From positions 58,069 through 122,068 of the forward strand of contig UQHL01000007.1 in assembly GCA_900540805.1 (NCBI GenBank): 64,000 nt of DNA, given 5' to 3'. The position numbers and the translations under genes were made by a program. This document shows, piece by piece, positions 26,101 through 34,205 of the stretch. Below the pieces are notes generated by a model that had not been told where the DNA came from, searched no databases, and was given only the letters and a program-made list of their open reading frames with translations. The DNA is from an uncultured Eubacteriales bacterium (GTDB lineage Bacteria; Bacillota; Clostridia; Christensenellales; Borkfalkiaceae). Position 1 is the stretch's first letter. Each line of letters begins with the position of its first letter.

Positions 26101-28438
26101 CGCTTTCCGGCGCTATAAAAGCAACTGTGTTGATTCCGCTTTTAACGGTATAAAAAATATTATTTTGTAATCTGTCGCAGTTTAATGTAATTTCCAAGTC
26201 CACGGCTCTTTCGCTTCCTCGTAATACGGCATAATATTTTTGCCCTTTGAGAAGCGTAACAGTTGTCTTATCCACCCCATTGGAGTCATATACTTGAATT
26301 TCCGTATTTTGAGCGGTGAATAAATATTTACCTGTAATATTAGGGACAAACTCGACAATATTATAGTCGTCGATATCTGTTACTATTGTACTACCCACCC
26401 CTACTTCTTTCGGGGAAAACATTAATTGAAGATTTACATTTCCGTTTCCGCCTAATACATATATTTCCACATAATATGTTTCGGTTTCTTTGAAATATTT
26501 GTTATATTCCAACGAAGCACTTACATCACTGCTATATATCTTTTGAAAATCCTTGTCATAAATGCTCAGTTGGAAATATTTTTGACTATTTAGCTGAAGT
26601 GTATAGTTCCCGTTATACGTAGGATTAAAAACATATTTTTTACATAACGCAATCTGTACGTTTTTACCTTTGTCGGACGGTTCTAATGACTCACCATTTG
26701 AAATCGTTAAATTTCCGCTGTAATCCTTTTCCCCATAGTTACTGAAAATAAAGTCATATTGATTGTTCGCACGTAAAAATACTTCCGTATCGCTGCTGCA
26801 TGTTATTAAATCGATATGACTGCCATCCGTAGTCTTTCCGATTCTAAGCGTCAAATTGGGATTTTCTTGAAAATTTAAACTTACCAGTCCCGTTATCGTT
26901 GGCGTAAATCGGAAATATTCCGTTTGCTTTCCTCCTACTTTTATTTCTGTTAAGACATTTGTTGAAATATTTGTTGGTATAAATTCTATATTTAAAATAT
27001 ACGAATGATTATTGCCGTCCCCACGCTTTACTCTTATATATTGAGTTTCACCAACAAGATACCGCCTTTCTACTTTTTTTGAAAAAGTACCCGCATTATC
27101 GGTTGAATTCGTTAAAACAATCAGTTCATTTCCGCCTGCAGTAATTTTATAGTCCCCGTTTTTCTTGGGCGTAAAAGAAAATGTCTGCTCACTTGTTTCA
27201 TCCAATAAATAACCTGGATTGGCGCCCTCTTCCGCTTGCTGAGTATCTTCATACAGCGTATCTTCAAAAGAAGTAATAAATTTATTATTCATTCCTTCTA
27301 AAGTGTCTTCCGGACGCACATCTATATTTTGATTGATAACAAAAGCAGAATTTTCTCCTTGAGCAACTATATTATATGAAATAAGGTAACTGATCCGACT
27401 TTTATAGGCATTATCACTCAACATCACGATCATTTCTGCATAATCATCTATCATAAGCCCTGAATCTTGAGGCCGAGAAACAACATCCTTTACATAGTTT
27501 TCTTGTTGCGTATCATTTTTTTGCGCTTCTTTTCTTTTTTCTGTGACTATGTTCGGTTCATTATTCTTTTCGATTCTGGCTGATTCTACTTTATATGCAT
27601 TCTCCCATGCTTCGCCTAATTCTACCACAGTTGAAAGTAGAGATATCGCATCCCCTAACGGGCATAAAGATGCAACTCCTTCCACGAACGCCCATGCTGT
27701 GGCTTGCACCGCTTCATCCACACCAGCTCGACTATCATAAAAATATAATCCGGAATAATTCAATCTTGTTTGACGAATCACTGTTCCCGGATCGGTTTCC
27801 TTTTCATAACCGACATCTCCAACATTGAGCGCGTGTTCGTTTTGAATAGCAAAACCAAATTGCAGATCATGCAAATAATATTTATAGGCCGAGAGGTTTG
27901 AATAGGTTATTTTACTTATTTTATTGTTTACAAATTCTGTATCGAACGCTAAATTATATAATTTTGCTCCTATTCTTAATTCAGCCGTATCTTCCTCCCA
28001 TCCATACTCATTATCTATAAGAGCAATATGAGTTTTTCCTTTAAAAGTTTTGTTAGCGGGGTCAAGGCTTCCTGAAGTGACATATCTCGAAGTATTTACC
28101 CAAAATGAATATGCGCTTCCCATATAATAGTAGCTTCCCGCATTAACTAAAGTTTCCTCGGGGATAACTGCAGTTATATATTCAGCTTTTCCCAAAGATG
28201 CGTCCTGTTGTTGCAAGGCATCCATATACTTTTCAACTGTAAAACTCTCATGAAAATTACCATACAGAGTATCGCTGGAAGTATATTCCTTGCACAATTC
28301 TAAATCTAATTCGTATTCGGGGATCGTTTCCGCTTTTGGCTTTATAACTTTGACCGGAACAAAACAAACCATCATCGCCAAGAGTGCGCATAATCCTATC
28401 ACAATAAATGTTTTTGCCCTTTTTGTTATGCTTTTCAT
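23183..28438 (-). CDS. Giant glycine-rich secreted surface protein
   Basis: A 1751-residue exported protein. The N-terminal helix (TFIVIGLCALLAMMVCFVPV) is a signal or anchor. Residues about 400-1050 hold many repeated beta-domains like bacterial pre-peptidase C-terminal domains (FSFTPKKNGDYKITAGGN, FRFTPTITGLVSLNF). Residues about 1050-1400 form a beta-helix-like part. Residues about 1416-1639 are a collagen-like low-complexity region of GGNGG repeats. A last pre-peptidase-like domain ends the protein. The start at 28438 has GATAAGGAGAAATT. It has no LPxTG or C-terminal helix, so it is probably released or held non-covalently. An ECF-type promoter precedes it. The role in adhesion or matrix is inference. 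Confidence 0.8.
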   Translation of the reverse strand: MKSITKRAKTFIVIGLCALLAMMVCFVPVKVIKPKAETIPEYELDLELCKEYTSSDTLYGNFHESFTVEKYMDALQQQDASLGKAEYITAVIPEETLVNAGSYYYMGSAYSFWVNTSRYVTSGSLDPANKTFKGKTHIALIDNEYGWEEDTAELRIGAKLYNLAFDTEFVNNKISKITYSNLSAYKYYLHDLQFGFAIQNEHALNVGDVGYEKETDPGTVIRQTRLNYSGLYFYDSRAGVDEAVQATAWAFVEGVASLCPLGDAISLLSTVVELGEAWENAYKVESARIEKNNEPNIVTEKRKEAQKNDTQQENYVKDVVSRPQDSGLMIDDYAEMIVMLSDNAYKSRISYLISYNIVAQGENSAFVINQNIDVRPEDTLEGMNNKFITSFEDTLYEDTQQAEEGANPGYLLDETSEQTFSFTPKKNGDYKITAGGNELIVLTNSTDNAGTFSKKVERRYLVGETQYIRVKRGDGNNHSYILNIEFIPTNISTNVLTEIKVGGKQTEYFRFTPTITGLVSLNFQENPNLTLRIGKTTDGSHIDLITCSSDTEVFLRANNQYDFIFSNYGEKDYSGNLTISNGESLEPSDKGKNVQIALCKKYVFNPTYNGNYTLQLNSQKYFQLSIYDKDFQKIYSSDVSASLEYNKYFKETETYYVEIYVLGGNGNVNLQLMFSPKEVGVGSTIVTDIDDYNIVEFVPNITGKYLFTAQNTEIQVYDSNGVDKTTVTLLKGQKYYAVLRGSERAVDLEITLNCDRLQNNIFYTVKSGINTVAFIAPESGIYQLEGIILFTVENANGNKVFDNNSKRINLIKNNTYYIGFDSSNANASIKIYFDPADLSLYTNTVLNNPKYYEISNYPTGEYTFVAQALLNKEVKLVLFDGQFNTITNVQGEYNSLKTNLSSGGKYYLYVEIYNVDTMLYVVSANRLKNSAIIFNEGANVNKKMAANQGLTFKFIYNKNVSQTQYLLKINETLGEQIDVSIYYVDTSNKTHNIELVSNGRVGQYFCDLKRSIGTYYITIQSAYEKQLEFDLYVPAVIEGVEINNHNIASLVNRLYLGLGNVYDFNLIVNSDATYPEIKLRVVTGNTGITCAGNRLTVPNNTSLLNRNVEIAIETADGNDYKMYIFQVRRPYYATMTIQADTAIIECYDLFGDKVDDLVVSSIDYSYTYENGSQKYILENSSIDLAVDLTYIPNYDDIRIQAIVRFDGGWTQAPIEEIYNVELHNLSENVNFTNQKRVVYNAVNESETPNQTLRIPNNIRNVVVIGDSNKLYSSLNIIVESRSIPLTMNFYDFRFKSKNSSDPAIKVIGNSSVYLNIYGACRIETENLQRDAISCYNLNIVGKVWKKEGNLTVNPTLYIKAGSAKSAYNTHNVAGRGIYAGGRVEIESLTADIYGGSTNSVYSSGYYGAHGGNAIECTTFTARTNAKVKLYGGDGGFGQNGSTGYNGTAGADGTNAYGTLAGAHGHNGGNGGNGGTGGEGGNGGYALLASTASITSNCSVELYGGNGGDGGRGGNGGKGGNGGNGAPTSSREGYNDGGRGGNAGRGGNGGNGGKFGFGGKAYSGLTLTNAVLKDGYAGTGGAGGNGGVGGNGGNGGADTMLAGCEGPGGNGGNGGNGGSGYFNIPGYAGSGGARGIRGSEGGNGDNVSDGQPGSAGSQGGIISFNVNLKEGEQIKIKLYFTTSTNKSIYTIKTSGDPYLELYNYNNTQLTYNDDGNGNLNARLSYSFSSYSTYYLVIRCFNNSSGAFSVNMS
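23520..24190. repeat. GGN-type low-complexity repeat tract
   Basis: Multiple short tracts alternate codons for Gly-Gly-Asn and related triplets (plus strand CCGCCGTTGCCACC and variants). It encodes the collagen-like part of the surface protein. Such tracts change length by slippage and recombination. Confidence 0.8.
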
Positions 28439-28564
28439 AATTTCTCCTTATCAAAAATTTTGTGTAACTATGTTGTAGTAACCCCACTTCTATTTTTTAT
28501 TACATCATACCCCACCCCTCGTCTATAACTATTTTACAGATTTTTCCTTTTACCCTTTCATATA

Positions 28565-28595
28565 TAAGACGATTGAAAACACTTCTTTTTACGCA
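28565..28595 (-). promoter_or_regulatory. ECF-type two-box promoter, site 1
   Basis: On the minus strand: TGCGTAAAA as -35, 16 nt, CGTCTTAT as -10, with a leader of about 120 nt before the 1751-residue protein. The same two boxes at the same distance occur at 29,529-29,560 and 31,521-31,552. Confidence 0.65.
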
Positions 28596-28613
28596 ATTTT
28601 TATATTTTTTCAC

Positions 28614-28648
28614 AAAAAAAGTTCGTTCCCATTTGGAACGAACTTTTT
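28614..28648 (-). terminator. Rho-independent terminator
   Basis: Perfect 9-bp stem GTTCGTTCC/GGAACGAAC with A and T runs, after the lipoprotein gene that ends at 28662. Confidence 0.85.
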
Positions 28649-28661
28649 GACGCCCCTATTC

Positions 28662-29411
28662 TTAAGCCGTCGTTTTTTCGATAATTTCCACTGTAATAGT
28701 AGCTTCTACCCCGAAATATTTTTCGTTTTCTTCCGCCGTACTCCACTTTCCAGGGCTTATACGGCATAATACTGTATAGATCCCGATCTCTCGAGGAAAT
28801 AGTATCCTTTGTCCCTCTTCATCAGTACAATAATTTACGCCGTCTCTGTCAAGGTCCTTATCAGGCTCTATCCTTTCTCCGTTATAAACCCCGAATATCA
28901 AAGGATAATGCACTTCTCCGTCATATTCATAGACATATCTCTCTCCGTCCTCATATTCGATTGCTCCGTTCGGATCAAATTTCGCCGTGGGATATACCCT
29001 CGGATCTACCGGTTCCAAAATAACCAATTTCATCGTAGCATAGTCATGCGCATTTTCGGGCGCACGAAAATAATACGTCCCGGGCTTGCCTCTTGCTCCG
29101 AAATCGCCTCTTTCGCCTCGATACGTACCGTCCGCCTCGTAAATTTCAAAGCTCACTTGATACATGACTCTTTCTCGATATTCCACTGTCAATTGTTCCG
29201 TGTTATAATGACAGCTTACTTTATATTCCCATTCTCTTCCCTTTTCTCCTTCCAAGCCGTCTCCTACTTCCTGTATGTAAAAGATACAGTATTTATAGTC
29301 TTTTACGCTGGACTGAGTTTCGTTGCCACACGAAATTAGAGCCATACTCATCAGGCCAAATGTCAATACGGCAACCAGCAACGAAAGTATTCGTTTCCCC
29401 ATAGGCTTCAT
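28662..29411 (-). CDS. Lipoprotein of unknown function
   Basis: 249 residues. Signal peptide with lipobox ISC near residue 28, then a beta-rich extracellular domain with many acidic residues (EYEDGERYVYEYDGEVHYPL). The C-terminal third looks like an Ig-type fold (IGIYTVLCRISPGKWS, ending ATITVEIIEK). The start has GATAGGAGGTAATAAC. It has its own ECF-type promoter and terminator, so it is a single-gene unit of the sigma regulon formed with the giant surface protein and the secreted peptidase. Confidence 0.75.
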   Translation of the reverse strand: MKPMGKRILSLLVAVLTFGLMSMALISCGNETQSSVKDYKYCIFYIQEVGDGLEGEKGREWEYKVSCHYNTEQLTVEYRERVMYQVSFEIYEADGTYRGERGDFGARGKPGTYYFRAPENAHDYATMKLVILEPVDPRVYPTAKFDPNGAIEYEDGERYVYEYDGEVHYPLIFGVYNGERIEPDKDLDRDGVNYCTDEEGQRILFPREIGIYTVLCRISPGKWSTAEENEKYFGVEATITVEIIEKTTA

Positions 29412-29528
29412 GTTATTACCTCCTATCCTCTTTTATTCATTATAGCATATCTTGCGACAAAATGCTATAGTTTCCCGTATAAATTATAACCAATCGTTTT
29501 ATCTACTTCTATTGTTCTCCTTCTATTA

Positions 29529-29560
29529 ATAAGACGATTTCAATTCCTCATTTTTACGCA
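29529..29560 (-). promoter_or_regulatory. ECF-type two-box promoter, site 2
   Basis: TGCGTAAAA, 16 nt, CGTCTTAT on the minus strand, just after the terminator of the preceding operon and upstream of the lipoprotein gene. Confidence 0.65.
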
Positions 29561-29580
29561 CTTTCCTGATTTTTTTCACA

Positions 29581-29613
29581 AAAAAAGTCTTGAGATCTTC
29601 TCAAGACTTTTTT
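29581..29613 (-). terminator. Rho-independent terminator
   Basis: GTCTTGAGA, loop TCT, TCTCAAGAC with flanking A and T runs. It ends the peptidase/one-TM operon. Confidence 0.85.
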
Positions 29614-29621
29614 GGCGCTCC

Positions 29622-30305
29622 TTAAGAAAAGAATGTATCCATAAATGTAAGTACGTTATCCGTTAAACTGTTGTAGTCTATCATATATCTCGTATCAACA
29701 GAATCAGCAAAAATACCATACGTATAAGTTGCAATTCCTTCTATCTCTATATATTCTTTTAATTTATATTTTATCTCTGTATTATTTACAGTATAAGTTA
29801 AATCGTAATCACTATATTTTTCCTCTTCAATTTCCACCGAAGCGTCAAGAAACTTTATCGTGGCAAACATCGTTGCTGCATCTTCATCATCGTAAACCTC
29901 AATCAAGCCTCCCTTTGTAACTAAGCTGTTCGTTTTTAAAAGAGTATAGGACTGAATAATAAAGCCCGAAAAGTCAACATGCTTTATTTGCGACTCTTCT
30001 AAGTCTTCATAAAATTCACTTTCCGTAACGCTTACAGCACCCAGCTGGTCCATAAAATATATCTCTTTTTGAGGTTTATGAGTCATAACCGATATAATAA
30101 CCGCTGCCGCCGAAACAATTCCTACTGTGGTAGCAGCTGCCGGAAGAAACTTTTTCAGCCTTTTTCTTGTCCGTTTACGTTTGATTTCTGCAACATCGCT
30201 TACATTAATCTCATCTTTGATTTCTTCCCATATCTCAGAAAATTCAGGTTTTTTAATTTTACTTGCTGCATTCTGCAATTTTTCTTCGATATCTTTATAT
30301 TCCAT
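29622..30305 (-). CDS. One-TM protein, candidate anti-sigma factor (module A)
   Basis: 227 residues. A cytoplasmic N-terminal ~55 residues ends in a very basic stretch (EIKRKRTRKRLKKF), one membrane helix follows (AAATTVGIVSAAAVIISVMT), then an external acidic domain of ~140 residues. This is the layout of membrane anti-sigma factors. The protein at 35888-36538 has the same layout. The start at 30305 has CAGTGAGGTTGCAGA. It follows the peptidase gene by 9 nt. The anti-sigma role rests on topology and context only; no zinc motif is seen. Confidence 0.6.
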   Translation of the reverse strand: MEYKDIEEKLQNAASKIKKPEFSEIWEEIKDEINVSDVAEIKRKRTRKRLKKFLPAAATTVGIVSAAAVIISVMTHKPQKEIYFMDQLGAVSVTESEFYEDLEESQIKHVDFSGFIIQSYTLLKTNSLVTKGGLIEVYDDEDAATMFATIKFLDASVEIEEEKYSDYDLTYTVNNTEIKYKLKEYIEIEGIATYTYGIFADSVDTRYMIDYNSLTDNVLTFMDTFFS

Positions 30306-30314
30306 TCTGCAACC

Positions 30315-31490
30315 TCACTGTATAGTAACTGAAAGTGCTCTATTAATTGTACTCAGTCCATTTATATTTAAGTAACCAATATTATACTCTTCCAAAGCAC
30401 TGGCCACTTTTAAATATGTTCTCGTGTCTAACAAATTGCCTGCTGCATTATAATAACGGTCTTGTTTATAACCGCACCCAACTGCCACATGGGATAAAGC
30501 GCAATATCCGCTGCTGATTATATCCTGTGTGGAATTTTCCTGAATTCTATTCAGCATCGCAAAATTTTGAAGAAAGACCGCTACCGGTTTATTATTTTTT
30601 ACTGCCTGTTTGTATTTGGTGAAATCAAACATTCCGTTTGAAAACAAGCTCGTAGTGCTGTATGTATATCCGCGATTTTCCACATAGGCTTTCATTCCTT
30701 CCTGAAATCCCGTATATGTTGTTCCTAATTGTCCCTGATCTGTATCCATCAAAACGTATAACTCATCCAGCATATTATCTACGTTCGTACTCGCCGACTT
30801 GTATCTAATTACCGCCCCGATCCGTACATACGATTGATAATTAGGGATCAGATTCTCAAAAAATCTATCATAATATCCCAATATAACCCCGCCCGCCGTA
30901 TTAGCACAGTTTGATTGTCCGGCCTTTCCGCTATAGTTCGGCAGATCATATTTAATACTGTATTCTTCAGGAATTTTTGAGGCATAATTTATCGTCTGCT
31001 GTTTATCCGTAAAGTAATCCCCGCCACTATAGCTAAATCCCTTACGCCCCTTTTCTTCTACTGTACTTTTACTGATTTTATTCCCCGTAATTAAATCATA
31101 AAAATCCCCGTCATAGTATTCCATATATGTTCCATACGTCACATATACGGGAATTCCTTTACATGAATCAAAAGGAGAAACTGCTGTATAAAAAAATTCT
31201 TCTACTTCATATATTACTTCTTTTTGAAATTCTATTTTTGACAGTAGGGCATATCCTTCTTGCTCTCCCACCATAAAGGAATACAGACGACCATTTTCCT
31301 CTAAATTTTCGTTATATAAGAGTTTAGAATTATATGTAAAAATATCATCGGTTTCGGAAGATATAAACTCTATAAAACATTGGTCCCCCACATCCACACT
31401 ATCTGCCTGGGCGGTTGTATTCCCCAAATTACATATAGACAGTACTATCATCCCTGCAATCGACATAACTGAAAATAATTTTTTCCGCAT
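30315..31490 (-). CDS. Secreted C39/papain-like cysteine peptidase (module A)
   Basis: 391 residues with a signal peptide (first ~30). A pro-like region of ~140 residues comes before the catalytic part. The likely nucleophile is Cys in AGQSNCANTAGGVILGYYDR (with a Gln four residues before). The likely His is in CALSHVAVGCGY. A C-terminal Asn in YLNINGLSTINRALSVTIQ may complete the triad. A second copy of this gene type lies at 36551-37705. The start has TTAAGGAGAAACTTTT, and an ECF-type promoter stands directly upstream, after the sigma gene. The substrate is unknown; the surface protein of the same regulon is a candidate. Confidence 0.7.
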   Translation of the reverse strand: MRKKLFSVMSIAGMIVLSICNLGNTTAQADSVDVGDQCFIEFISSETDDIFTYNSKLLYNENLEENGRLYSFMVGEQEGYALLSKIEFQKEVIYEVEEFFYTAVSPFDSCKGIPVYVTYGTYMEYYDGDFYDLITGNKISKSTVEEKGRKGFSYSGGDYFTDKQQTINYASKIPEEYSIKYDLPNYSGKAGQSNCANTAGGVILGYYDRFFENLIPNYQSYVRIGAVIRYKSASTNVDNMLDELYVLMDTDQGQLGTTYTGFQEGMKAYVENRGYTYSTTSLFSNGMFDFTKYKQAVKNNKPVAVFLQNFAMLNRIQENSTQDIISSGYCALSHVAVGCGYKQDRYYNAAGNLLDTRTYLKVASALEEYNIGYLNINGLSTINRALSVTIQ

Positions 31491-31520
31491 AAAAGTTTCT
31501 CCTTAAATTCTGTTCTACTA

Positions 31521-31552
31521 ATAAGACGATTGCGAACTTAAATTTTTACGCA
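31521..31552 (-). promoter_or_regulatory. ECF-type two-box promoter, site 3
   Basis: TGCGTAAAA, 16 nt, CGTCTTAT on the minus strand, in the 68-bp gap between the ECF sigma gene and the peptidase gene. Confidence 0.7.
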
Positions 31553-31558
31553 GAAAAA

Positions 31559-32086
31559 CTAAATTTTTAAGTTTTCTTTTATTTTTTTCAATCCCCGATA
31601 ATATAAAGAAGTTATCGTACTCACAGGTTTGTCCATTGTTTCGGCTATTTCTTCAAATGTCATATTTTGGATGAACTTATACGACATTAACTCTTGAAGG
31701 CTTTCCGTCAATCCTTTGATTAAACAATAAAATTCGTCGTCATCTAAAATTTTTTGAAAGTCATTTTCTTCGATTACTATATTTTCTGCAAAAGGTTGCA
31801 AACGTCGTTCTTTTAAACTGTCTTTTGCAGTATTAACAGTAATTCGATATAGAAATCCTTCTGGGTTTTTTACTTCTGTTACAGCTTTTGATAACTTCCA
31901 AACTTTAGTTAATACTTGATTCAATACACTTTTTGCTGTGTACGTATCACGACAAATAAGTTTTGCTGTCTCATAAATAAAGCCACCATAGAGCTCATAA
32001 AATTCTTCTATTCCATTCTTTTCTTCTGCAACTTTCTTAAGTGTATCATTGAAAAATTTAACCTTATCATTTTGAGTTTTTTTCAT
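31559..32086 (-). CDS. ECF-type sigma factor (module A)
   Basis: 175 residues. Region 2 is about 25-95 (FYELYGGFIYETAKLICRDT, VWKLSKAVTEVKNPEGFLYR) and region 4 is about 120-170 (MTFEEIAETMDKPVSTITSL). No region 3, as in ECF sigmas. The start at 32086 has only a weak ribosome site. The first gene after it carries the TGCGTAAAA/CGTCTTAT promoter, so this factor is the best candidate to read the three promoter sites. Its own upstream region does not have the boxes, so it does not seem autoregulated. Confidence 0.85.
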   Translation of the reverse strand: MKKTQNDKVKFFNDTLKKVAEEKNGIEEFYELYGGFIYETAKLICRDTYTAKSVLNQVLTKVWKLSKAVTEVKNPEGFLYRITVNTAKDSLKERRLQPFAENIVIEENDFQKILDDDEFYCLIKGLTESLQELMSYKFIQNMTFEEIAETMDKPVSTITSLYYRGLKKIKENLKI

Positions 32087-32168
32087 TTCTATTCATATAT
32101 TTTTATGCTTAAGTTTATTTTCAAGTATAGGGGTTACTTCTTTCAAGAACTTTATATAGTTTATTCTA

Positions 32169-32498
32169 CTATTCCCTTTTTATCAATTTCATCACACACT
32201 CTATTGCTTCTATCTCTTGAGCCGATAATGTTTCCGCCAACTCAATAAATTCTTTTAACTTAGCCTTTTTTTGTTCTTCTTTTTCAAAAGCAAAAAAGTA
32301 TGATAACGATACGCCCAAGAATTCACACACCCTTTCAATAGAACGTAAGGATGGAGTTCGAGTCGCATCTCTTGCTGTATTTTTTCGCCATTGATAAATC
32401 GTTGAAGAAATTTCAGTGTTTTCTTTAAGCGCATACTTTGAAATACGCTTTTCTTCCATCAATTCATCTATTCGTTGTATAATGATTTTTTTATCCAT
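32169..32498 (-). CDS. XRE-family regulator
   Basis: 109 residues. N-terminal helix-turn-helix (MEEKRISKYALKENTEISST, then RSIERVCEFLGVSLSYFF) and a helical C-terminus. The start at 32498 has a weak GGGAA site. An inverted repeat TTTCACCT-AGGTGAAA upstream overlaps the promoter spacer, which suggests autoregulation. It lies 82 nt before the ECF sigma gene and may control it. Confidence 0.85.
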   Translation of the reverse strand: MDKKIIIQRIDELMEEKRISKYALKENTEISSTIYQWRKNTARDATRTPSLRSIERVCEFLGVSLSYFFAFEKEEQKKAKLKEFIELAETLSAQEIEAIECVMKLIKRE

Positions 32499-32527
32499 AG
32501 GTTTTTCCCGGTTGAGATATTTACACC

Positions 32528-32585
32528 ATTATACAAAGATTTTTCACCTTTTATAAAGTGCTTTGCGCACCATTATTAGGTGAAA
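32528..32585 (-). promoter_or_regulatory. Promoter and candidate operator of the XRE gene
   Basis: A minus-strand -10 TATAAT (32528-32533) with a weak -35 is overlapped by an inverted repeat TTTCACCT (32542-32549) and AGGTGAAA (32578-32585), with a GTGC/GCAC core between. This is typical of an autoregulated repressor. Confidence 0.5.
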
Positions 32586-32620
32586 TATCCACAATATATT
32601 CCTATTTCCTATTTACTATG

Positions 32621-32654
32621 GCAAAAGCCGACACAAAAATGTGCTGGCTTTTGC
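32621..32654. terminator. Hairpin terminator
   Basis: GCAAAAGCC and GGCTTTTGC pair, with an inner ACAC/GTG stem, followed by TTTACTT. It lies after the coding fragment at 32660 on the minus strand. Confidence 0.65.
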
Positions 32655-32659
32655 TTTAC

Positions 32660-32812
32660 TTATACTTTTTCTCCACTATTATTCCAACCATATATCATTG
32701 CCGCGCCTTGTTTAATCTCGGACGCTTTTAAATAGGCTCCTAAACCTTCTTTTCGTTTGAAATATTCTTCAGCATATCCGCAACATTTTAGCGATGTTCC
32801 CAGACAAAAGGG
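32660..32812 (-). pseudogene. Coding fragment without a start
   Basis: 50 codons in an open minus-strand frame (GTSLKCCGYAEEYFKRKEGL and GAYLKASEIKQGAAMIYGWN) end at a normal stop just before a terminator. The frame is closed by a stop at 32813 and has no start codon or ribosome site. It looks like the tail of a deleted gene. The parent family is not recognised. The remaining 32,813-32,928 shows nothing else. Confidence 0.4.
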
Positions 32813-32928
32813 CTATATCGTTAATTGCAATGAATATATTTTTTGATTTATGTAAAAAACCTGAAAAGTTCTCACACGTTGCATAATAATACCGTTCTAA
32901 GTGCAAACGGTTTTTATCTTGCTTATTT

Positions 32929-33822
32929 TTATACCTCTTCAGAGGTCACTATTTCTTTTATATCCGTACCACGTAGAGTTAAATATCCTACTTGACTTTC
33001 ATTCTTTTCGTTCACGTTTTCTATTAAAAAATGCAGTTCGAATTTTTCGTTCGTATAGTGTAATTCGGAGGCAAGGATTATACTTAATCCGCTATTCGGG
33101 ATATGGGGATTCCACCGATAAACTTCTTTTAGCTCTTGTTCAATTATTTTTCCGTTTTCAACAAACAATGTTCCTCCAAGATCAACGTCTATATATATAC
33201 CTTCCTGTTTTTCTCGGATGCCTAAAATAACTGTATCCGTGCAATCGTTTATACCGATATCTTCCGATAAATGTGCTTCTGCTTTTTCAGTTTCTTCTTG
33301 GGCTATTTTCCTTAAGCGCCTGCTGATACGTTCTTGTTCGGCACAATACGGCTTTAACAGCTTCTTTACCTCTACGCTTGTATAACCCAACGCGAACACG
33401 CGCAAATCCGCAATTTTACATAATATTTCCTGCGGCAATTTCTTATATAATTCTATATCCTGCTGAATTTTCACGGCAAAATCCTGTTCGACAACTTTTT
33501 CGTCAAACTTAAAATAGGTGCCGCGTTTGATCCGATCCGCATTTAGGGATATAAAATCTCTCTTATATCGAATACGCTTTGCGCGTTCTTCCTCCGTTAT
33601 ATTAGGCTCAGCGATCGATTCCTCGATTTTTCTTAATTCTTCTTGCGGATCCTGATACAATTCCTCGCCACGCTCGGCGGCGATATACAGCTTGCAGATT
33701 TTTTTATAAAGTTTTTGATAATACCCTTCGTCGTATTTCTCTGTCTTTTTCGATATTTTTATCTGCGAATACGTATAGGACAACAGTTCTGTATTTAGCC
33801 ATTCCTTTGTTAAATATTTCAT
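32929..33822 (-). CDS. DUF4085-like protein of unknown function
   Basis: 297 residues, mostly helical in the first 190 (MKYLTKEWLNTELLSYTYSQ, many Lys and Glu) with a beta-rich C-terminal ~100 (VILGIREKQEGIYIDVDLGG, SGLSIILASELHY). It resembles DUF4085 by its opening and layout. No signal or membrane helix, so cytoplasmic. It starts 28 nt after a small XRE gene with AAGGAGCAATT, so the two form an operon. The role is unknown; regulator and partner are cotranscribed, which could be a small toxin-like or stress unit. Confidence 0.6.
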   Translation of the reverse strand: MKYLTKEWLNTELLSYTYSQIKISKKTEKYDEGYYQKLYKKICKLYIAAERGEELYQDPQEELRKIEESIAEPNITEEERAKRIRYKRDFISLNADRIKRGTYFKFDEKVVEQDFAVKIQQDIELYKKLPQEILCKIADLRVFALGYTSVEVKKLLKPYCAEQERISRRLRKIAQEETEKAEAHLSEDIGINDCTDTVILGIREKQEGIYIDVDLGGTLFVENGKIIEQELKEVYRWNPHIPNSGLSIILASELHYTNEKFELHFLIENVNEKNESQVGYLTLRGTDIKEIVTSEEV

Positions 33823-33850
33823 AATTGCTCCTTACTCTTTCTTTTACATA

Positions 33851-34093
33851 TTAATCAACTTCCAGGTTCTGAAGTTCAAAAACTTCTCCCCGAAAAAACT
33901 CTTTCAGACTAATTCCAAGCCCTTTGCAGATTTTTACAATGATGTCCATGTTTACACTCTTACAGATACTGCAGAATATATTGCTGAGTGTAGTGTGGGG
34001 TATGTTACAAACTTGGCCGAGCCGGTATTGGGTAATATTCCTTTCTTGCATCAATTCTTTGATTCGCAGAGATATTGCTTCAATGAGTTTCAT
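33851..34093 (-). CDS. Small XRE-family regulator
   Basis: 80 residues, almost only a helix-turn-helix (LMQERNITQYRLGQVCNIPH, SVNMDIIVKICKGLGISLKE). The start at 34093 has CTTGGAGGTACTTT. It is cotranscribed with the DUF4085-like gene and probably controls that operon. Confidence 0.85.
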   Translation of the reverse strand: MKLIEAISLRIKELMQERNITQYRLGQVCNIPHTTLSNIFCSICKSVNMDIIVKICKGLGISLKEFFRGEVFELQNLEVD

Positions 34094-34205
34094 AAAGTAC
34101 CTCCAAGCAGTTTTTTATTTTCCGTATCTTCTTTAACATACTTTTCTTCTCCCGACTGCCGCATTCTATGTCGGAACTTTTAATGCCTTTGTTACATTTT
34201 TTCCT

